Part shown: in pieces, positions 10,961 through 20,324 of the stretch | Layout of the letters: the number at the start of each line of letters is the position of its first letter | Position numbering within the stretch: the first letter of the stretch is position 1 | DNA from: Brachypterus glaber | Taxonomy: Eukaryota; Arthropoda; Insecta; Coleoptera; Kateretidae | NCBI GenBank assembly: GCA_958510825.1 | Contig: OY294044.1 | Span: 69,204,095-69,268,094, forward strand | DNA length: 64,000 nucleotides | Direction of reading: 5' to 3' | Made by a program: the position numbers and the translations under genes | Notes under the pieces: generated by a model | Databases searched by the model: none | What the model was told of the DNA's origin: nothing | What the model saw: only the letters and a program-made list of their open reading frames with translations

Positions 10961-11040
10961 ACGCGTGAAGGTGAAAAATGGGAAAGCTCTTTTACTGAAA
11001 AGTGTATTTTAAAGTTGTATTGACTGCCACAAATTTCCTC

Positions 11041-11346
11041 TATCCAATACATACAGATAATAAGACAGTTACCAGCTTTATTTTAAATAGATAAACTCAA
11101 TAATAACCCCCGCGTGGCTTTTACTTTATTGAGTGGATAATTATTTATTTTACCCACTCAACTGTCACTTGTCAAATTACTTTCTTGTAAATGTCATTAA
11201 AATTTTTAATAAAAATATGAATTCCTAAGCTATTTATTGGATAAAACCTTGTATGGCACTCATAGGTAAACCGATATTGCCCTCTCGAAAATTAATTTTC
11301 TCATGGACAATATCTTACTTTACCCACTAGTACCATAAATAACTAT
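11041..11346 (-). repeat. Right inverted arm of the 4.5-kb composite
   Basis: Reverse complement of 6,791-7,118. It ends TACCCACTAGTACCATAAAT. Identity is high for AACCCCCGCGTGGCTTTTAC and the block around GCCCTCTCGAAAATT. One side carries small indels; the left arm has about 27 extra bases (around CCTGCGGAAGTCAGCCAAG). Confidence 0.8.
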
Positions 11347-11740
11347 TAACGAGCAAATAACCCAAATATACATTTGAATAGTCTTCTAAAAATGCGGAGA
11401 GTGCAATAACAAGTAAACGCGTTGACGTTTATTTATTAGCAGCGAATAAAGTATTTCCCAGCAATGTTCAACATCAAATTGCCCAGTGTATCTTCTTGAA
11501 TAACAAAGGCTAATTTGGATAGGTAAATTCCAAAGTGCCTTGTAGGGTACTTGTACGCTTTTAGCTGGTACACTTGTACTCATTAGTGTTTTTATCTTGT
11601 TACTTTCGGTTTCACGGTAATGAAGCTACCGAAAACGCTGTTTTCTTGTAATTTTTTGAGCCATTTTGAGCCATGCTATTAACTGACAACATGATTGATG
11701 AATACAAGCATTATACAAACCAAGTTGACTTACAATGATG
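11347..11740. other. Unannotated; one open frame of 65 codons on the minus strand
   Basis: The frame at 11,386-11,583 (-) starts MSTSVPAKSVQVPYKALWNL. Its composition is less biased than that of most short frames here, so it may be a gene or exon remnant. I recognise no domain and see no promoter or splice evidence. It ends against no neighbour, and a chance frame remains possible. Confidence 0.25.
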
Positions 11741-11744
11741 TAGG

Positions 11745-11917
11745 CAGGGCCGGATTCAGGTAGTGAAGATTCCCCGGGGCCAGGGGCCCAGCGTCGAACG
11801 GTTTATTTATTTATACTCTCCCAGAACGATACGGGCGTTAAAAAGAGCAAATATTTAGAGTAAAGTCCAAGTGAACCATAACCCTTAAATTTGTAAAAAT
11901 AATTGCCTGCGGCGCTA
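11745..11917. repeat. GGGCCGGATTCAGG motif and start of degenerate array
   Basis: A short GC-rich patch reads GGCAGGGCCGGATTCAGGTA then CCCCGGGGCCAGGGGCCC. Such text is common in insect repeats but cannot be assigned. At 11,904-11,917 the first GCCTGCGGCGCTA unit of the downstream array is interrupted by the next element. Confidence 0.4.
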
Positions 11918-12723
11918 CACTGAGATAAATTTTTACATCCACGTGCATGGGTAATTTACTTGCAGCTGCTGCTGATTACACTCGAAGCGTTAATATAAAT
12001 GCGATGTGTATTATATTTTTACATCCAGTGTGTAAAGTTTACACCAACGCGTAAATATAATTTTTACCTAAAACCCTTCAATATATTAAAAAAATATAGA
12101 ATAACCATTTTGTTATTTTTCTATTTATGAATAGTGTTTTATGGAAAAACTACGCAACAGAAAAATAAAACATATATTCGTAATCAGCGCTACAAAAAGT
12201 ACCAATATAAAATAGAAACAGAAAACACACAAATCTTAACAACTCAAAATTTGCAGGCCAGTGTTACCGCCTAAATAAGTAAAATATTATAAAATGTATG
12301 TTTTAAGGATATTGTATTAATCACACTTTTTAAATATTTACTTTTAATCAACACTTACCAATTATTTCTCTGAAAAACCTGGCACACACACACAATTATA
12401 CGTACGCTCTTACAAATGTGGCTTCTGGCTTCTCGAGTCAAGTGACTAGCTTAACGCCAGCGATTGGCTGGCTTGTACATCAGAAGTGTGATTTTTACAC
12501 TTCGGGTGTATTGTTGCTAAAGGTATGTTTATAAAAATACACTTTCTTCAGCTCCGAGTGTATTGTTGCAGAAGGTATGAATGTAAAAATTCACACTCTA
12601 GGTCAAAATCACCTCACCTGTGTAGTGTCACATCAATGTTGATGTACATTTATATAAAGGTGTAAAATTTACACATTTATAGAGTGTATTTTTTACACCT
12701 TTTCAATGTAATTTCTTTCAGTG
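11918..12723. mobile_element. 806-bp TA-flanked element with CACTG ends
   Basis: Begins CACTGAGATAAATTTTTACA and ends with the near complement TGTAATTTCTTTCAGTG, with TA on each side (11,916-11,917 and 12,724-12,725). It splits a GCGGCGCTA unit of the surrounding array, so it inserted after the array formed. Internal sequence holds many GTGTAAAAxTTACAC-like subterminal repeats and a duplicated unit of about 55 bp (GTGTATTGTTGC near 12,508 and 12,558). No transposase, so it is a non-autonomous MITE-like element. Confidence 0.85.
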
Positions 12724-12725
12724 TA

Positions 12726-13529
12726 GGGTTTTCATTCATTTTTTTATTAATTTAAGATTCTAAAACTTAAACATTCTATATATTTTCGCCAGCGGCGCTT
12801 AAGCCTTCTTGCATTTTTCTAAAACTTTACATTGTAACAGTGCACTGTTACTATAGTTACTATAGTAGTATACACTATAGTGTTTTAAAATATTCATTCA
12901 TATCAAATTTGTAAAAAAATCTGCCCACAGCGCTAGAGCCCTCTTATATTTATATGAAACTTAAAATTGTAACACTGTTATAAAATTAGAATAGACTATG
13001 TAATTTGTAAAAATTTTTGCCTCCAGCCTATTTCAAAGTTAGAATAGAATATTAAAATTGTAAAAATATCTGCCTGCGAAACCATAATATACTTACCAAG
13101 CCGAGTTAGAGTGCCGGCCATAAATTTTATAAAATTTATAAAATAATTTGTTTTTTAAAGTTTAAGGTGTTTAAAATATACTTGTCATGTCCTAAATAAT
13201 TTCGCCTCCGGCGCTAAACTGTTTAGCAATAAGGTGATACAACAATTTTACTTAAAATGTATTCTATTCAATAATTTGCATACCCGTATCTGAGAAATGC
13301 GAAACCTAAATATTCCTAAAAATTTTATAGATAATTTTCTTTTTAAATTGTTTTTGTTAGGAAATTACGTGAAGTTAAAAATTAAATAAAATCGCCTGAG
13401 GTGCTTAACTTGATTTCCAAAAGACTGATATCACAATATGTTAATAAAGATTTTATTAAATAATTTTATATGAAGTTCTGGAAAATACGATACCTAAAGA
13501 TTTCTAAAAAATATTTCCTGCCGCTCTAA

Positions 13530-13530
<1 letters not shown>
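12726..13530 (+). repeat. Degenerate array around a GCCTCCGGCGCT core
   Basis: GCCxxCGGCGCT-like cores occur near 11,904, 12,789, 12,922, 13,019, 13,072, 13,204, 13,394 and 13,507. Most follow AAAATTGTAAAAAT, and the better ones precede TTCTTGCATTTTT and ACGAAACTTAAAATTGTAA. Spacing is irregular, about 55-190 bp. Single copies occur in each half of the duplication at 32.6-34.3 kb (TTTTGCGGTGATAGAGC). It looks like an old decayed tandem repeat. Confidence 0.6.

Positions 13531-13578
<48 letters not shown>
13530..13578 (+). repeat. (ATA)16 microsatellite
   Basis: Uninterrupted trinucleotide run. It abuts the probable 3' end of a minus-strand retroposon and may have been seeded by that element's tail. 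Confidence 0.95.
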
Positions 13579-13905
13579 CCTTTATTCCAGCCCAGAAGGC
13601 CATATACAAAAAATACAAAACATACAAAATATCTACAAGAAAATTAATAATTAGCCAATATACAAAAGTTCAAAAGAGCTACCGTCCCCCCATTAAAACT
13701 CTACTCCAGGTATGCCATAGATTGGAACGCCATAGAATGTCACTCCTTAGCAGAGCCACAATAAAGAGGTTGGAAGATTTATACAGCTGATCGCGGAACC
13801 CAAAAGCCCGAAATCTACGAATAGCTAGGAATCGCCCGAAATCTACGAATAGCTAGGAAGTTATGTGTTGAGGATTTTATGATACCACTGAATCTGTTAA
13901 ATATT
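13579..13905 (-). mobile_element. Probable 3' end of a LINE
   Basis: On the minus strand the sequence ends GGCCTTCTGGGCTGGAATAA followed by the ATT microsatellite. That is the way CR1/jockey-type LINEs commonly end in a hairpin-like GGCC block and a short-repeat tail. Upstream there is moderately GC-rich sequence without a clear protein match. A perfect direct duplication of about 27 bp (ATCTACGAATAGCTAGGAA) lies at 13,807-13,860. Assignment rests on 3'-end layout only. Confidence 0.45.
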
Positions 13906-14069
13906 AGTTTATCAGGAAAAAAGATTGGCCCTTTTTGACAATTTAGCAAAAACTTTTTATTGATAATGTTGCTAAGCCGAATAGGCTTGCCCCCCCCCTA
14001 TGAAAAATCCTGCGGGCGTCCCTGGACAGAATACTTTGTGGATCCAGAACATAACTTGTAGTTTTTAAG

Positions 14070-14205
14070 TCACCTACTTTAATATTTCAGGACGGACATG
14101 ATATGTTGCTGGTTTTTAACAAAAATTAAAGTACAATTGTATAAGATAATAACTTTTCCTAACCATTTGTAACTGAATATTCAGTCTACTTTTTACAGTG
14201 TGCAT
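14070..14205 (+). mobile_element. Solo arm of the 19.6-kb foldback family
   Basis: Matches the right arm of 19,617-20,052: TACTTTAATATTTCAGGACG, TTTTTAACAAAAATTAAAG, ATTGTATAAGATAATAAC, CATTTGTAACTGAATATTC and ACTTTTTACAGTGTG in the same order. Only one arm is present, so it is either a truncated copy or a deletion product. Confidence 0.8.
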
Positions 14206-14393
14206 AACTTGGGATATAGGTCTCGATGCAATTTTTATAGTTTTATGTAGTTCCAGAAGTTATGGTAAAATGTACGAATTTTAGCACTTAGTGAGTGTAA
14301 AATAAATTAAAAAAAATGATGAGGGCTGTAAATTTTGTAGTAATGTATGTAAACCTTTATGCACTTTTAATTTAAACTTCATATTGTAGAATA

Positions 14394-15004
14394 GTATATT
14401 GTTTTACTAAGAGGAAAGGTGAAGCTTTTTTTACTAGTCTGTAGAATTTACGGACGACGCGACGCGGAGTCCGGAAACTACAGACGAGTAAAAAAAGCAC
14501 TTTTCATAGGAGTGAAACATACTATTTTTTTTTAAGCGTGCTATATATTATTTTTTATATTAATTTTTGAATTTAATTTATTCACTAATAAAGTATGTTA
14601 TTTTATTAAAATAGGCCAATAAAAAAATTTCGAAATAAACTTAAACCTTCCTTAGTTCATATTAAATTTTTTTCGTAGGCTAAATCGTACACTTTTCGCG
14701 ATTTCGATGGTAACTTGTCTAATGTAGCAATTGCATTCGGAGAGATTTGTAGGTGTATAAACCATATATTCTTCTTCGATCATTTTTAATCAATTTCACA
14801 CAAGCTTTTTGCCACCTGTTTACATAATAAACAAACAAGTTTGAAGTATTTCTGTCATCAAAGTCGAAGAGTGCTGCGGCCAGTGGTGGTTTTGCTAACT
14901 AACTTTTTTTTTACGGCGTACAACAATGAACTCATTTTTTTACTGTAAAAAAATAGATCACTTCTAACTAGTGTGTTCAGTTATGAAATATGAAAATTTA
15001 AGTA
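14394..15004 (+). repeat. Dispersed repeat R2, copy A (uninterrupted)
   Basis: About 610 bp repeated at 24,197-26,153. It starts TAGTATATTGTTTTACTAAG and ends TAGTGTGTTCAGTTATGAAA. Other shared landmarks are TTCGCGATTTCGATGGTAAC, TTTGTAGGTGTATAAACC and ACGGCGTACAACAATGAAC. Near the start, copy A alone has a CG-rich palindrome at about 14,440-14,490 (TCTGTAGAATTTACGGACG and AGTCCGGAAACTACAGACG). No coding capacity. Confidence 0.9.
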
Positions 15005-16142
15005 CGCTTGAAGAAAAAAGATAAAATATATCGCGCAAACATTATAAAAGTCTTATAATATTAAATAATGGTAGATACTTAATTCTAGAAATAATTGAAA
15101 TAACAGTGAAGATTCATACTTATTATTGTTCAAGTACCTATCTGTCATTTACATGAAATGAATAGAATTACCACAGATAGACATCACACTACAATGATAT
15201 TAATCAGAATAGCTTTACTGTTGCTTGTTTTAAACAAACACGTTCATTATAGGCTTCTTAATATGAAAGGAATTTGTATTTAAAATAATTTAATTATTAA
15301 TTTTAATAACACGAAACAATTTTTTTAGTAGAGAATATCTGGTAATAATTTGACACAGTACTCATTTATTTTAATGTAAAAAATGTGTCTTGAAAAATTT
15401 TAAATACGTTTAGTAGTTTTACAAATTTTCTACAGCTTAACGCATTTGCCTAGCTTTTCTTTATTTGTTTAGTATAATATAGTAATAGTAAAAAATCCAA
15501 AACAAAGCAAAATTTGCCCAAGAGACCTATGACTTGTGTCATTTAGCATTAAATTTTAAAAAGTTATTTTTTTTGATTTTATAATTTTTATTCGAGTTTT
15601 AGGACTTTTCATTTGTCCCTTTACTTTAAAATTGTTGATATTTTACATTCATATTTATATTCAAAAAAAATAAAATAAGCATAATAATATTTAGCATATT
15701 ATTATGCGCATGCTATATTTATTTTAATATTATATAGTGACTAAAGTGTAGTTTTTATTGCTATAATTTTATAAAAACTGTTATTTCATATTAAATTTTC
15801 AAATTACTGCTTAATTTAAATTTAGTTTTACGGTAATTTTACATTAAGTTTAATAAACAATAAATAAAAGTAGTATTTTATACAGAGTGGTTTAGAAATA
15901 AGTTATAAAATTTTAGGGGATAAATCTAGTTTAAAATCTATAAAAAAAGTTTTAGTTCGCCATTAAAATTTAAAGGAAATTTGTTGAATATGCAAAAATA
16001 TTCTGGAAAATCGGGGGCACCTGTGAATTTATGACATGAAGCTTTCCGTATTTAAAAAAATCGACTAATAATTTTATGAGATTTAATTAAATATTTATTA
16101 GCAGAGTGTAATAAATTTTATTGAAAACAAAAAATTAATAAC
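15005..16142. other. AT-rich stretch, nothing recognised
   Basis: No open frame of note and no clear repeat structure. Short self-complementary AT words such as TAATATTTAGCATATTATTA (about 15,686) are expected in this composition. Confidence 0.5.
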
Positions 16143-16188
16143 AATTAATTAGAAATTTATTATTCCATCAATCTATTTTCTAATCATC

Positions 16189-16261
16189 GTACAGAGTGAT
16201 ATTGGTAGACTGACAGTTTCGGGCTGCTGGCCCTCTTCAGTACCAAGAGTCAACTCTGCAC
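16189..16261 (-). ncRNA. Type I hammerhead ribozyme, unit 1
   Basis: On the minus strand: distal helix I GUGCAGAG/CUCUGUAC (8 bp with one G-U), internal loop UUGACUC/UAUCA, proximal helix I UUGGUA/UACCAA, core CUGAAGA, helix II GGGC-CAGCA-GCCC, core GAAA, and helix III ACU-GUC-AGU (3 bp, or 4 bp with one-base loop). Predicted cleavage is after C17, opposite G16,208. All invariant core positions (C3 U4 G5 A6 G8 A9, G12 A13 A14, A15.1-U16.1) are present. The 73 nt are identical in all four units. Confidence 0.9.
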
Positions 16262-16335
16262 GCTGATTAAGAAAACGTTTTTAGACTTTACTCGCAAAAG
16301 GAATATAGCCATTAGATTGATGTAGACTTGTGCGC

Positions 16336-16351
16336 CATCTATTTCTAGATG
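16336..16351 (-). ncRNA. GAAA-tetraloop hairpin, unit 1
   Basis: On the minus strand CAUCUA-GAAA-UAGAUG, a 6-bp stem closed by a GNRA tetraloop, followed by GCGCAC. It lies about 75 nt upstream of the hammerhead in the same sense. Equivalent hairpins are at 16,874-16,889 and 17,228-17,243 (-), 17,412-17,427 (+), and in the foldback at 36.0 and 37.1 kb. It may be a structural part of the mobile RNA. Confidence 0.6.
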
Positions 16352-16542
16352 TAGACAACTACTCATACCTCTCCTTATCTGGAGACTTTGAATGGTAGCA
16401 AGTTGAAGACTTGTGTGTCTCAAGCACATAGTACCACTAACGGGTGGTTAGACGTAAAATTAGTAAGGACAGAAATTTTTAATTTTAAACAAAATTATAA
16501 AAATATTCATTTATTATTCCATCAATCTATTTTCTAATCATC

Positions 16543-16615
16543 GTACAGAGTGATATTGGTAGACTGACAGTTTCGGGCTGCTGGCCCTCTTCAGTACCAA
16601 GAGTCAACTCTGCAC
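16543..16615 (-). ncRNA. Type I hammerhead ribozyme, unit 2
   Basis: Identical 73-nt sequence to unit 1, with predicted cleavage opposite position 16,562. The distance to the unit 1 cleavage site is 354 nt, the expected length of a circular monomer. Confidence 0.9.
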
Positions 16616-16623
16616 GCTGATTA

Positions 16624-16807
16624 ATCATCATCTGTAATTTGTTTGGTCTTTACGAGACAGGCTCAGTGCCTATGGCTCATTTATCTAAAATTTGAATTAG
16701 TTTGAATGGATAATTGGGGGAGTGAGTCTCTGCTCACTGATGCTGATTTGCATCTGTCATGAATTTTTTGGGTGTGACGAGGAAGGTGGGAGGGGGTACG
16801 CTGATTA
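16624..16807. mobile_element. 174-bp insertion in unit 2 with 10-bp duplication
   Basis: Unit 2 alone carries 174 extra bases (16,624-16,797) bordered by ACGCTGATTA on both sides (16,614-16,623 and 16,798-16,807). This is a target duplication or a recombination joint. The insert is GC-richer than its surroundings (GGCTCAGTGCCTATGGCTCA, GGAAGGTGGGAGGGGG) and I do not recognise it. A retained internal piece of a longer parental element is an alternative. Confidence 0.7.
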
Positions 16808-17080
16808 AGAAAACGTTTTTAGACTTTACTCGCAAAAGGAATATAGCCATTAGATTGATGTAGACTTGTGCGCCATCTATTTCTAGATGTAGACAACTAC
16901 TCATACCTCTCCTTATCTGGAGACTTTGAATGGTAGCAAGTTGAAGACTTGTGTGTCTCAAGCACATAGTACCACTAACGGGTGGTTAGACGTAAAATTA
17001 GTAAGGACAGAAATTTTTAATTTAAAACAAAATTATAAAAATATTAATTTATTATTCCATCAATCTATTTTCTAATCATC

Positions 17081-17153
17081 GTACAGAGTGATATTGGTAG
17101 ACTGACAGTTTCGGGCTGCTGGCCCTCTTCAGTACCAAGAGTCAACTCTGCAC
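17081..17153 (-). ncRNA. Type I hammerhead ribozyme, unit 3
   Basis: Identical 73-nt sequence; predicted cleavage opposite 17,100. The unit is truncated at its upstream (sense) side by the junction to the inverted copy at about 17,319, but the ribozyme is complete. Confidence 0.9.
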
Positions 17154-17501
17154 GCTGATTAAGAAAACGTTTTTAGACTTTACTCGCAAAAGGAATATAG
17201 CCATTAGATTGATGTAGACTTGTGCGCCATCTATTTCTAGATGTAGACAACTACTCATACCTCTTCTTATCTGGAGACTTTGAATGGTAGCAAGTTGAAG
17301 ACTTGTGTGTCTCAAGCACCCGTTAGTGGTACTATGTGCTTGAGACACACAAGTCTTCAACTTGCTACCATTCAAAGTCTCCAGATAAGGAGAGGTATGA
17401 GTAGTTGTCTACATCTAGAAATAGATGGCGCACAAGTCTACATCAATCTAATGGCTATATTCCTTTTGCGAGTAAAGTCTAAAAACGTTTTCTTAATCAG
17501 C

Positions 17502-17574
17502 GTGCAGAGTTGACTCTTGGTACTGAAGAGGGCCAGCAGCCCGAAACTGTCAGTCTACCAATATCACTCTGTAC
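17502..17574 (+). ncRNA. Type I hammerhead ribozyme, inverted unit 4
   Basis: Plus-strand copy, 73/73 identical. Helix I 5' strand 17,502-17,509 and 17,517-17,522; CUGAAGA 17,523-17,529; helix II 17,530-17,542; GAAA 17,543-17,546; helix III to U17,554; cleavage after C17,555; helix I 3' strand 17,556-17,561 and 17,567-17,574. Helix III is so short that a monomer may be weakly active; a head-to-tail pair could form a dimeric fold with a U-U mismatch. Confidence 0.9.
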
Positions 17575-17668
17575 GATGATTAGAAAATAGATTGATGGAA
17601 TAATAAATTAATATTTTTATAATTTTGTTTAAAATTAAAAATTTCTGTCCTTATTAATTAATTAGAAA

Positions 17669-18350
17669 GATGTGATAAAACTACTTGGCTTAAACATAGA
17701 TGACTTTTAATAGAATTAAATGAACAGTTGTATGCATACATTTCATCAAAAACACGAATATTGCATAAATTGATCAACAATTTTAATTTAATTTAACATC
17801 ATCAACAGGAGTGGTCCACTTTTGAATTGAATGAAGATGATTTTTTTTTCGATTTTTTTTTCATATTTTGCAGGGTACCTTTATTTCGGAGAGTAGAAAG
17901 ACTGATATAACGAGTCTGAGGTTGTGATTATACTCTATTGGTTTCAACACATAGCTTTTTTTTATCAGTCGTTCTTTGGTATGTTGAGCTGAATTTAAAC
18001 GCCCTCTCGACCTGGGTATCTATTCTCGGGGTCGAGAGAACGTGAACAATTTTCGTTTGGAAGGGAACTGATCACATAATTTCAAAGTTCCCCAAAGTTA
18101 AAAAATGCTGTTCTTGAACAGTAGTGACTAATACCTAACAAGTTCTATGCTGCAGATCCCTTAAGGGATCTAAAGGGATCTAATTAGACGAATGGGGCCG
18201 AAATTAAGCGAATCACACCCGAATTGATATGATCTACGCCCTCTACCACATACTCGCAAATAGGTCACTGCACGTTTCACTGGAAGTATACTGTAAACAT
18301 CAATAAATTGTATGTTTATGGTAAATAGATAGAACTTAATAAACAAATAA
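17669..18350. other. Unannotated, with one element fragment and two hairpins
   Basis: 17,790-17,880 resembles one arm of the foldback at 56,978-57,520 (AACATCATCAACAGGAGTGG, then TTTTTTTTCATATTTTGCAG). A hairpin TCTCGACC/GGTCGAGA with a loop of about 17 nt lies near 18,010-18,045. A perfect 18-bp palindrome AGATCCCTTAAGGGATCT is at 18,154-18,171. No gene is visible. Confidence 0.5.
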
Positions 18351-19240
18351 CACTGGTCGACAAATCTGAAGATTTCTCTAACTGAGATTCCAGACATAGG
18401 TTTATACTAATTTTGGGTCGCTGAATCCAAATCCGAAGGCCGTTTGTCTCCATCACCCTCAAATTTTTTGATATCATAAAAAAATAAAATAAGGAAAATT
18501 GATTTTGTGTAATTACAAGAAAATGCTTTGCTTATCACATTAAAATTTAGTACGGTTAAGGATTAAGGATATTTTTTTTTATAAACATCGGGGTGGGGTA
18601 AAGGGGTAAAATGGGGTTAAAACTTTTTTTAATTTTTTTTTCAATTTATTTTTCGTTAAAACGAAAAAAAGAGACTTTTATTATTATTATTATTTTTAAT
18701 TTATTTATTTATTTTTATTTTTATTTTAATAAACCTAGACCTATAGGAGAAAGTATTATCTTGTTGGCAGCAGTTTTTTTCTTAGTAGAACTTGCAGAGA
18801 TATGTTTAAACCTATTTTTCTCGAAAACTATTGACCTTTGATCAAAAGGTCCAATATGTTTTTTACGTAAAATTAATCAATAAATAATAATTTTTTATCG
18901 AAATTAAAAATTCTTAAACATAAATTTTGTTGGAGAAATATATTACAGAAACACTTTAGAACGCACGCTTCTGACATACACACAACTGTATTTTTGGGTA
19001 AGTAGGTGAATAAATAACTTATATTACCACTATTAACCGTACTAAATTTTAATGTGATAAGTCAAAGCATTTTCTTGTAATTACACAAAATAAATTTTCC
19101 TTATTTTAACTTTTTTTATGATATCAAAAAATTTGAGGGTGATGGAGAGAAACGGCCTTCGGATTTGGATTCAGCGACCCAAAATTAGTATAATCCTATG
19201 TCTGGAATCTCAGAGAAATCTTCAGATTTGTCGACCAGTG
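18351..19240. mobile_element. 890-bp element with about 205-bp terminal inverted repeats
   Basis: Starts CACTGGTCGACAAATCTGAA and ends with the complement TTCAGATTTGTCGACCAGTG, flanked by TAA on both sides. Arms (18,351-18,557 and 19,032-19,240) share GGTCGCTGAATCCAAATCCG and TTGATATCATAAAAAA. The interior contains the AAAATGGGG/GGCAGCAGT module also seen at 1.9-2.1 kb. A 76-codon frame there is low-complexity. Non-autonomous. Confidence 0.88.
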
Positions 19241-19616
19241 TAATTGGTCTATTCGTGATAATTAAAAATAACTATTTAATAAATTTTCTTACCATTAAGC
19301 GTTTACTACCACAGACAGTTTATTTGGTTTTGTCCGGAAGATTTAAGGCAAATAAATTTTATATTAAAGGTTATTATATAACTTAATTAGTACTTAATTA
19401 GTACAATTAAACTTTTTAATTAGTAGAACCATTAACAATGGTCATTGGCTCGAGCCAATTAAAATAATATAGTTGATTAGAATGGTTTATTTATTACCAA
19501 TATACTTAAAAAACTGAGTTTATTACTGGAGATTAAAATATACTCTTGTCACCTATTTTGTTATACTTTCTAGTTTTGATTATTTAACTTACATTTGCAG
19601 TAATTATACTTTTTTT
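19241..19616. other. AT-rich stretch, nothing recognised
   Basis: Includes a short direct repeat TACTTAATTAGTAC near 19,388-19,403 and GGCTCGAGCC at 19,447-19,456. No gene. Confidence 0.5.
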
Positions 19617-20052
19617 TCAGTGCGAGAGTCATCTTTGAAGTAAACTGAATATTCTGTTACAAATAGATAGGTAATCGAAAGTTATTATCCTATACAATTG
19701 TACTGTATTTTTTTTAAACATGCAACATTTCATGTCCGTCCTTAAATATTAAAGTACGTGACTTTACAACTATAGTGTATTTAACAAAAATTAAAGTACA
19801 TTTGTACAGGATCATAGCTATACTCATTTGTAAGTAAAAATTCAGTTACAGATGGATAGGAAGTTATTACCCTATACAAATGTACTTTAATTTTGTTAAA
19901 AACACTATAGTTCTAAAGTCACGTACTTTAATATTTAAGGACATGAAGTGTTGCGTGTTTTTAACCAAAGTTAAATACAGTTGTATAGGATAATAACTTC
20001 CGATTCCCTATCAATTTGTAACTGAATATTCAGTTTACTTTTTACAGTGTAA
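19617..20052. mobile_element. Foldback MITE with about 150-bp arms
   Basis: Left arm AAGTAAACTGAATATTCTG to CTATAGTG, right arm from CACTATAGTTCTAAAGTCAC to ATATTCAGTTTACTTTTTAC. They are complementary apart from small changes. The right end is CAGTG followed by TA; the left end is CAGTGCGAGAG, so the left terminus has diverged. A solo arm is at 14,070-14,205. Confidence 0.88.
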
Positions 20053-20324
20053 TTATAACTAGTGAATATTATTTCAAAATAGTTAATATTTCTCTCGGTG
20101 TTTGAATAATACTTTTGTGCCGAAGTAATTTCGATATAATTAATGGCTTCCTATTGCCGATACCCTGCAACTTAAACCACTAAACTGAATCTATTAAATT
20201 AATAATTTTAATTAGAAATAGTCGTTAATCAATATTTATATTTTGAATGTCCACGAAAAGAAATTTTAGTAAAAAATACCGTTTAATTCTAATAATATAT
20301 TACATTTGTTGCCAAATAAATGTA

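Larger units (their letters stand above)
16143..17668 (-). mobile_element. Retrozyme-like array of hammerhead ribozyme units, with 13-bp target duplication
   Basis: Units start TTTATTATTCCATCAATC: copy 1 16,156-16,509 (354 bp), copy 2 16,510-17,047 (538 bp, with a 174-bp insert), copy 3 17,048-17,319 (truncated), and an inverted copy 4 from 17,320 to about 17,655. The block is bracketed by the perfect repeat AATTAATTAGAAA at 16,143-16,155 and 17,656-17,668, so the whole multimer, inversion included, looks like one integration. Each unit holds one type I hammerhead and one GAAA-loop hairpin. The ribozyme sense is minus for copies 1-3 and plus for copy 4. Tandem units of this size with hammerheads are known as retrozymes in animals and plants. 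Penelope-like elements also carry hammerheads and often show tandem or inverted partial copies. No reverse transcriptase is present, so it is non-autonomous. Open frames of about 77 codons within the units lie in the same repeated DNA and are not supported as genes. Confidence 0.88.

Noticed and set aside
16734..17513. Three nearly identical frames of about 77 codons (MSSCLHLEIDGAQVYINLMA) suggesting a small gene family
   Set aside because: They are the same repeated unit read in each copy of the ribozyme array and end inside the hammerhead. No domain or codon-selection evidence separates them from the repeat itself.
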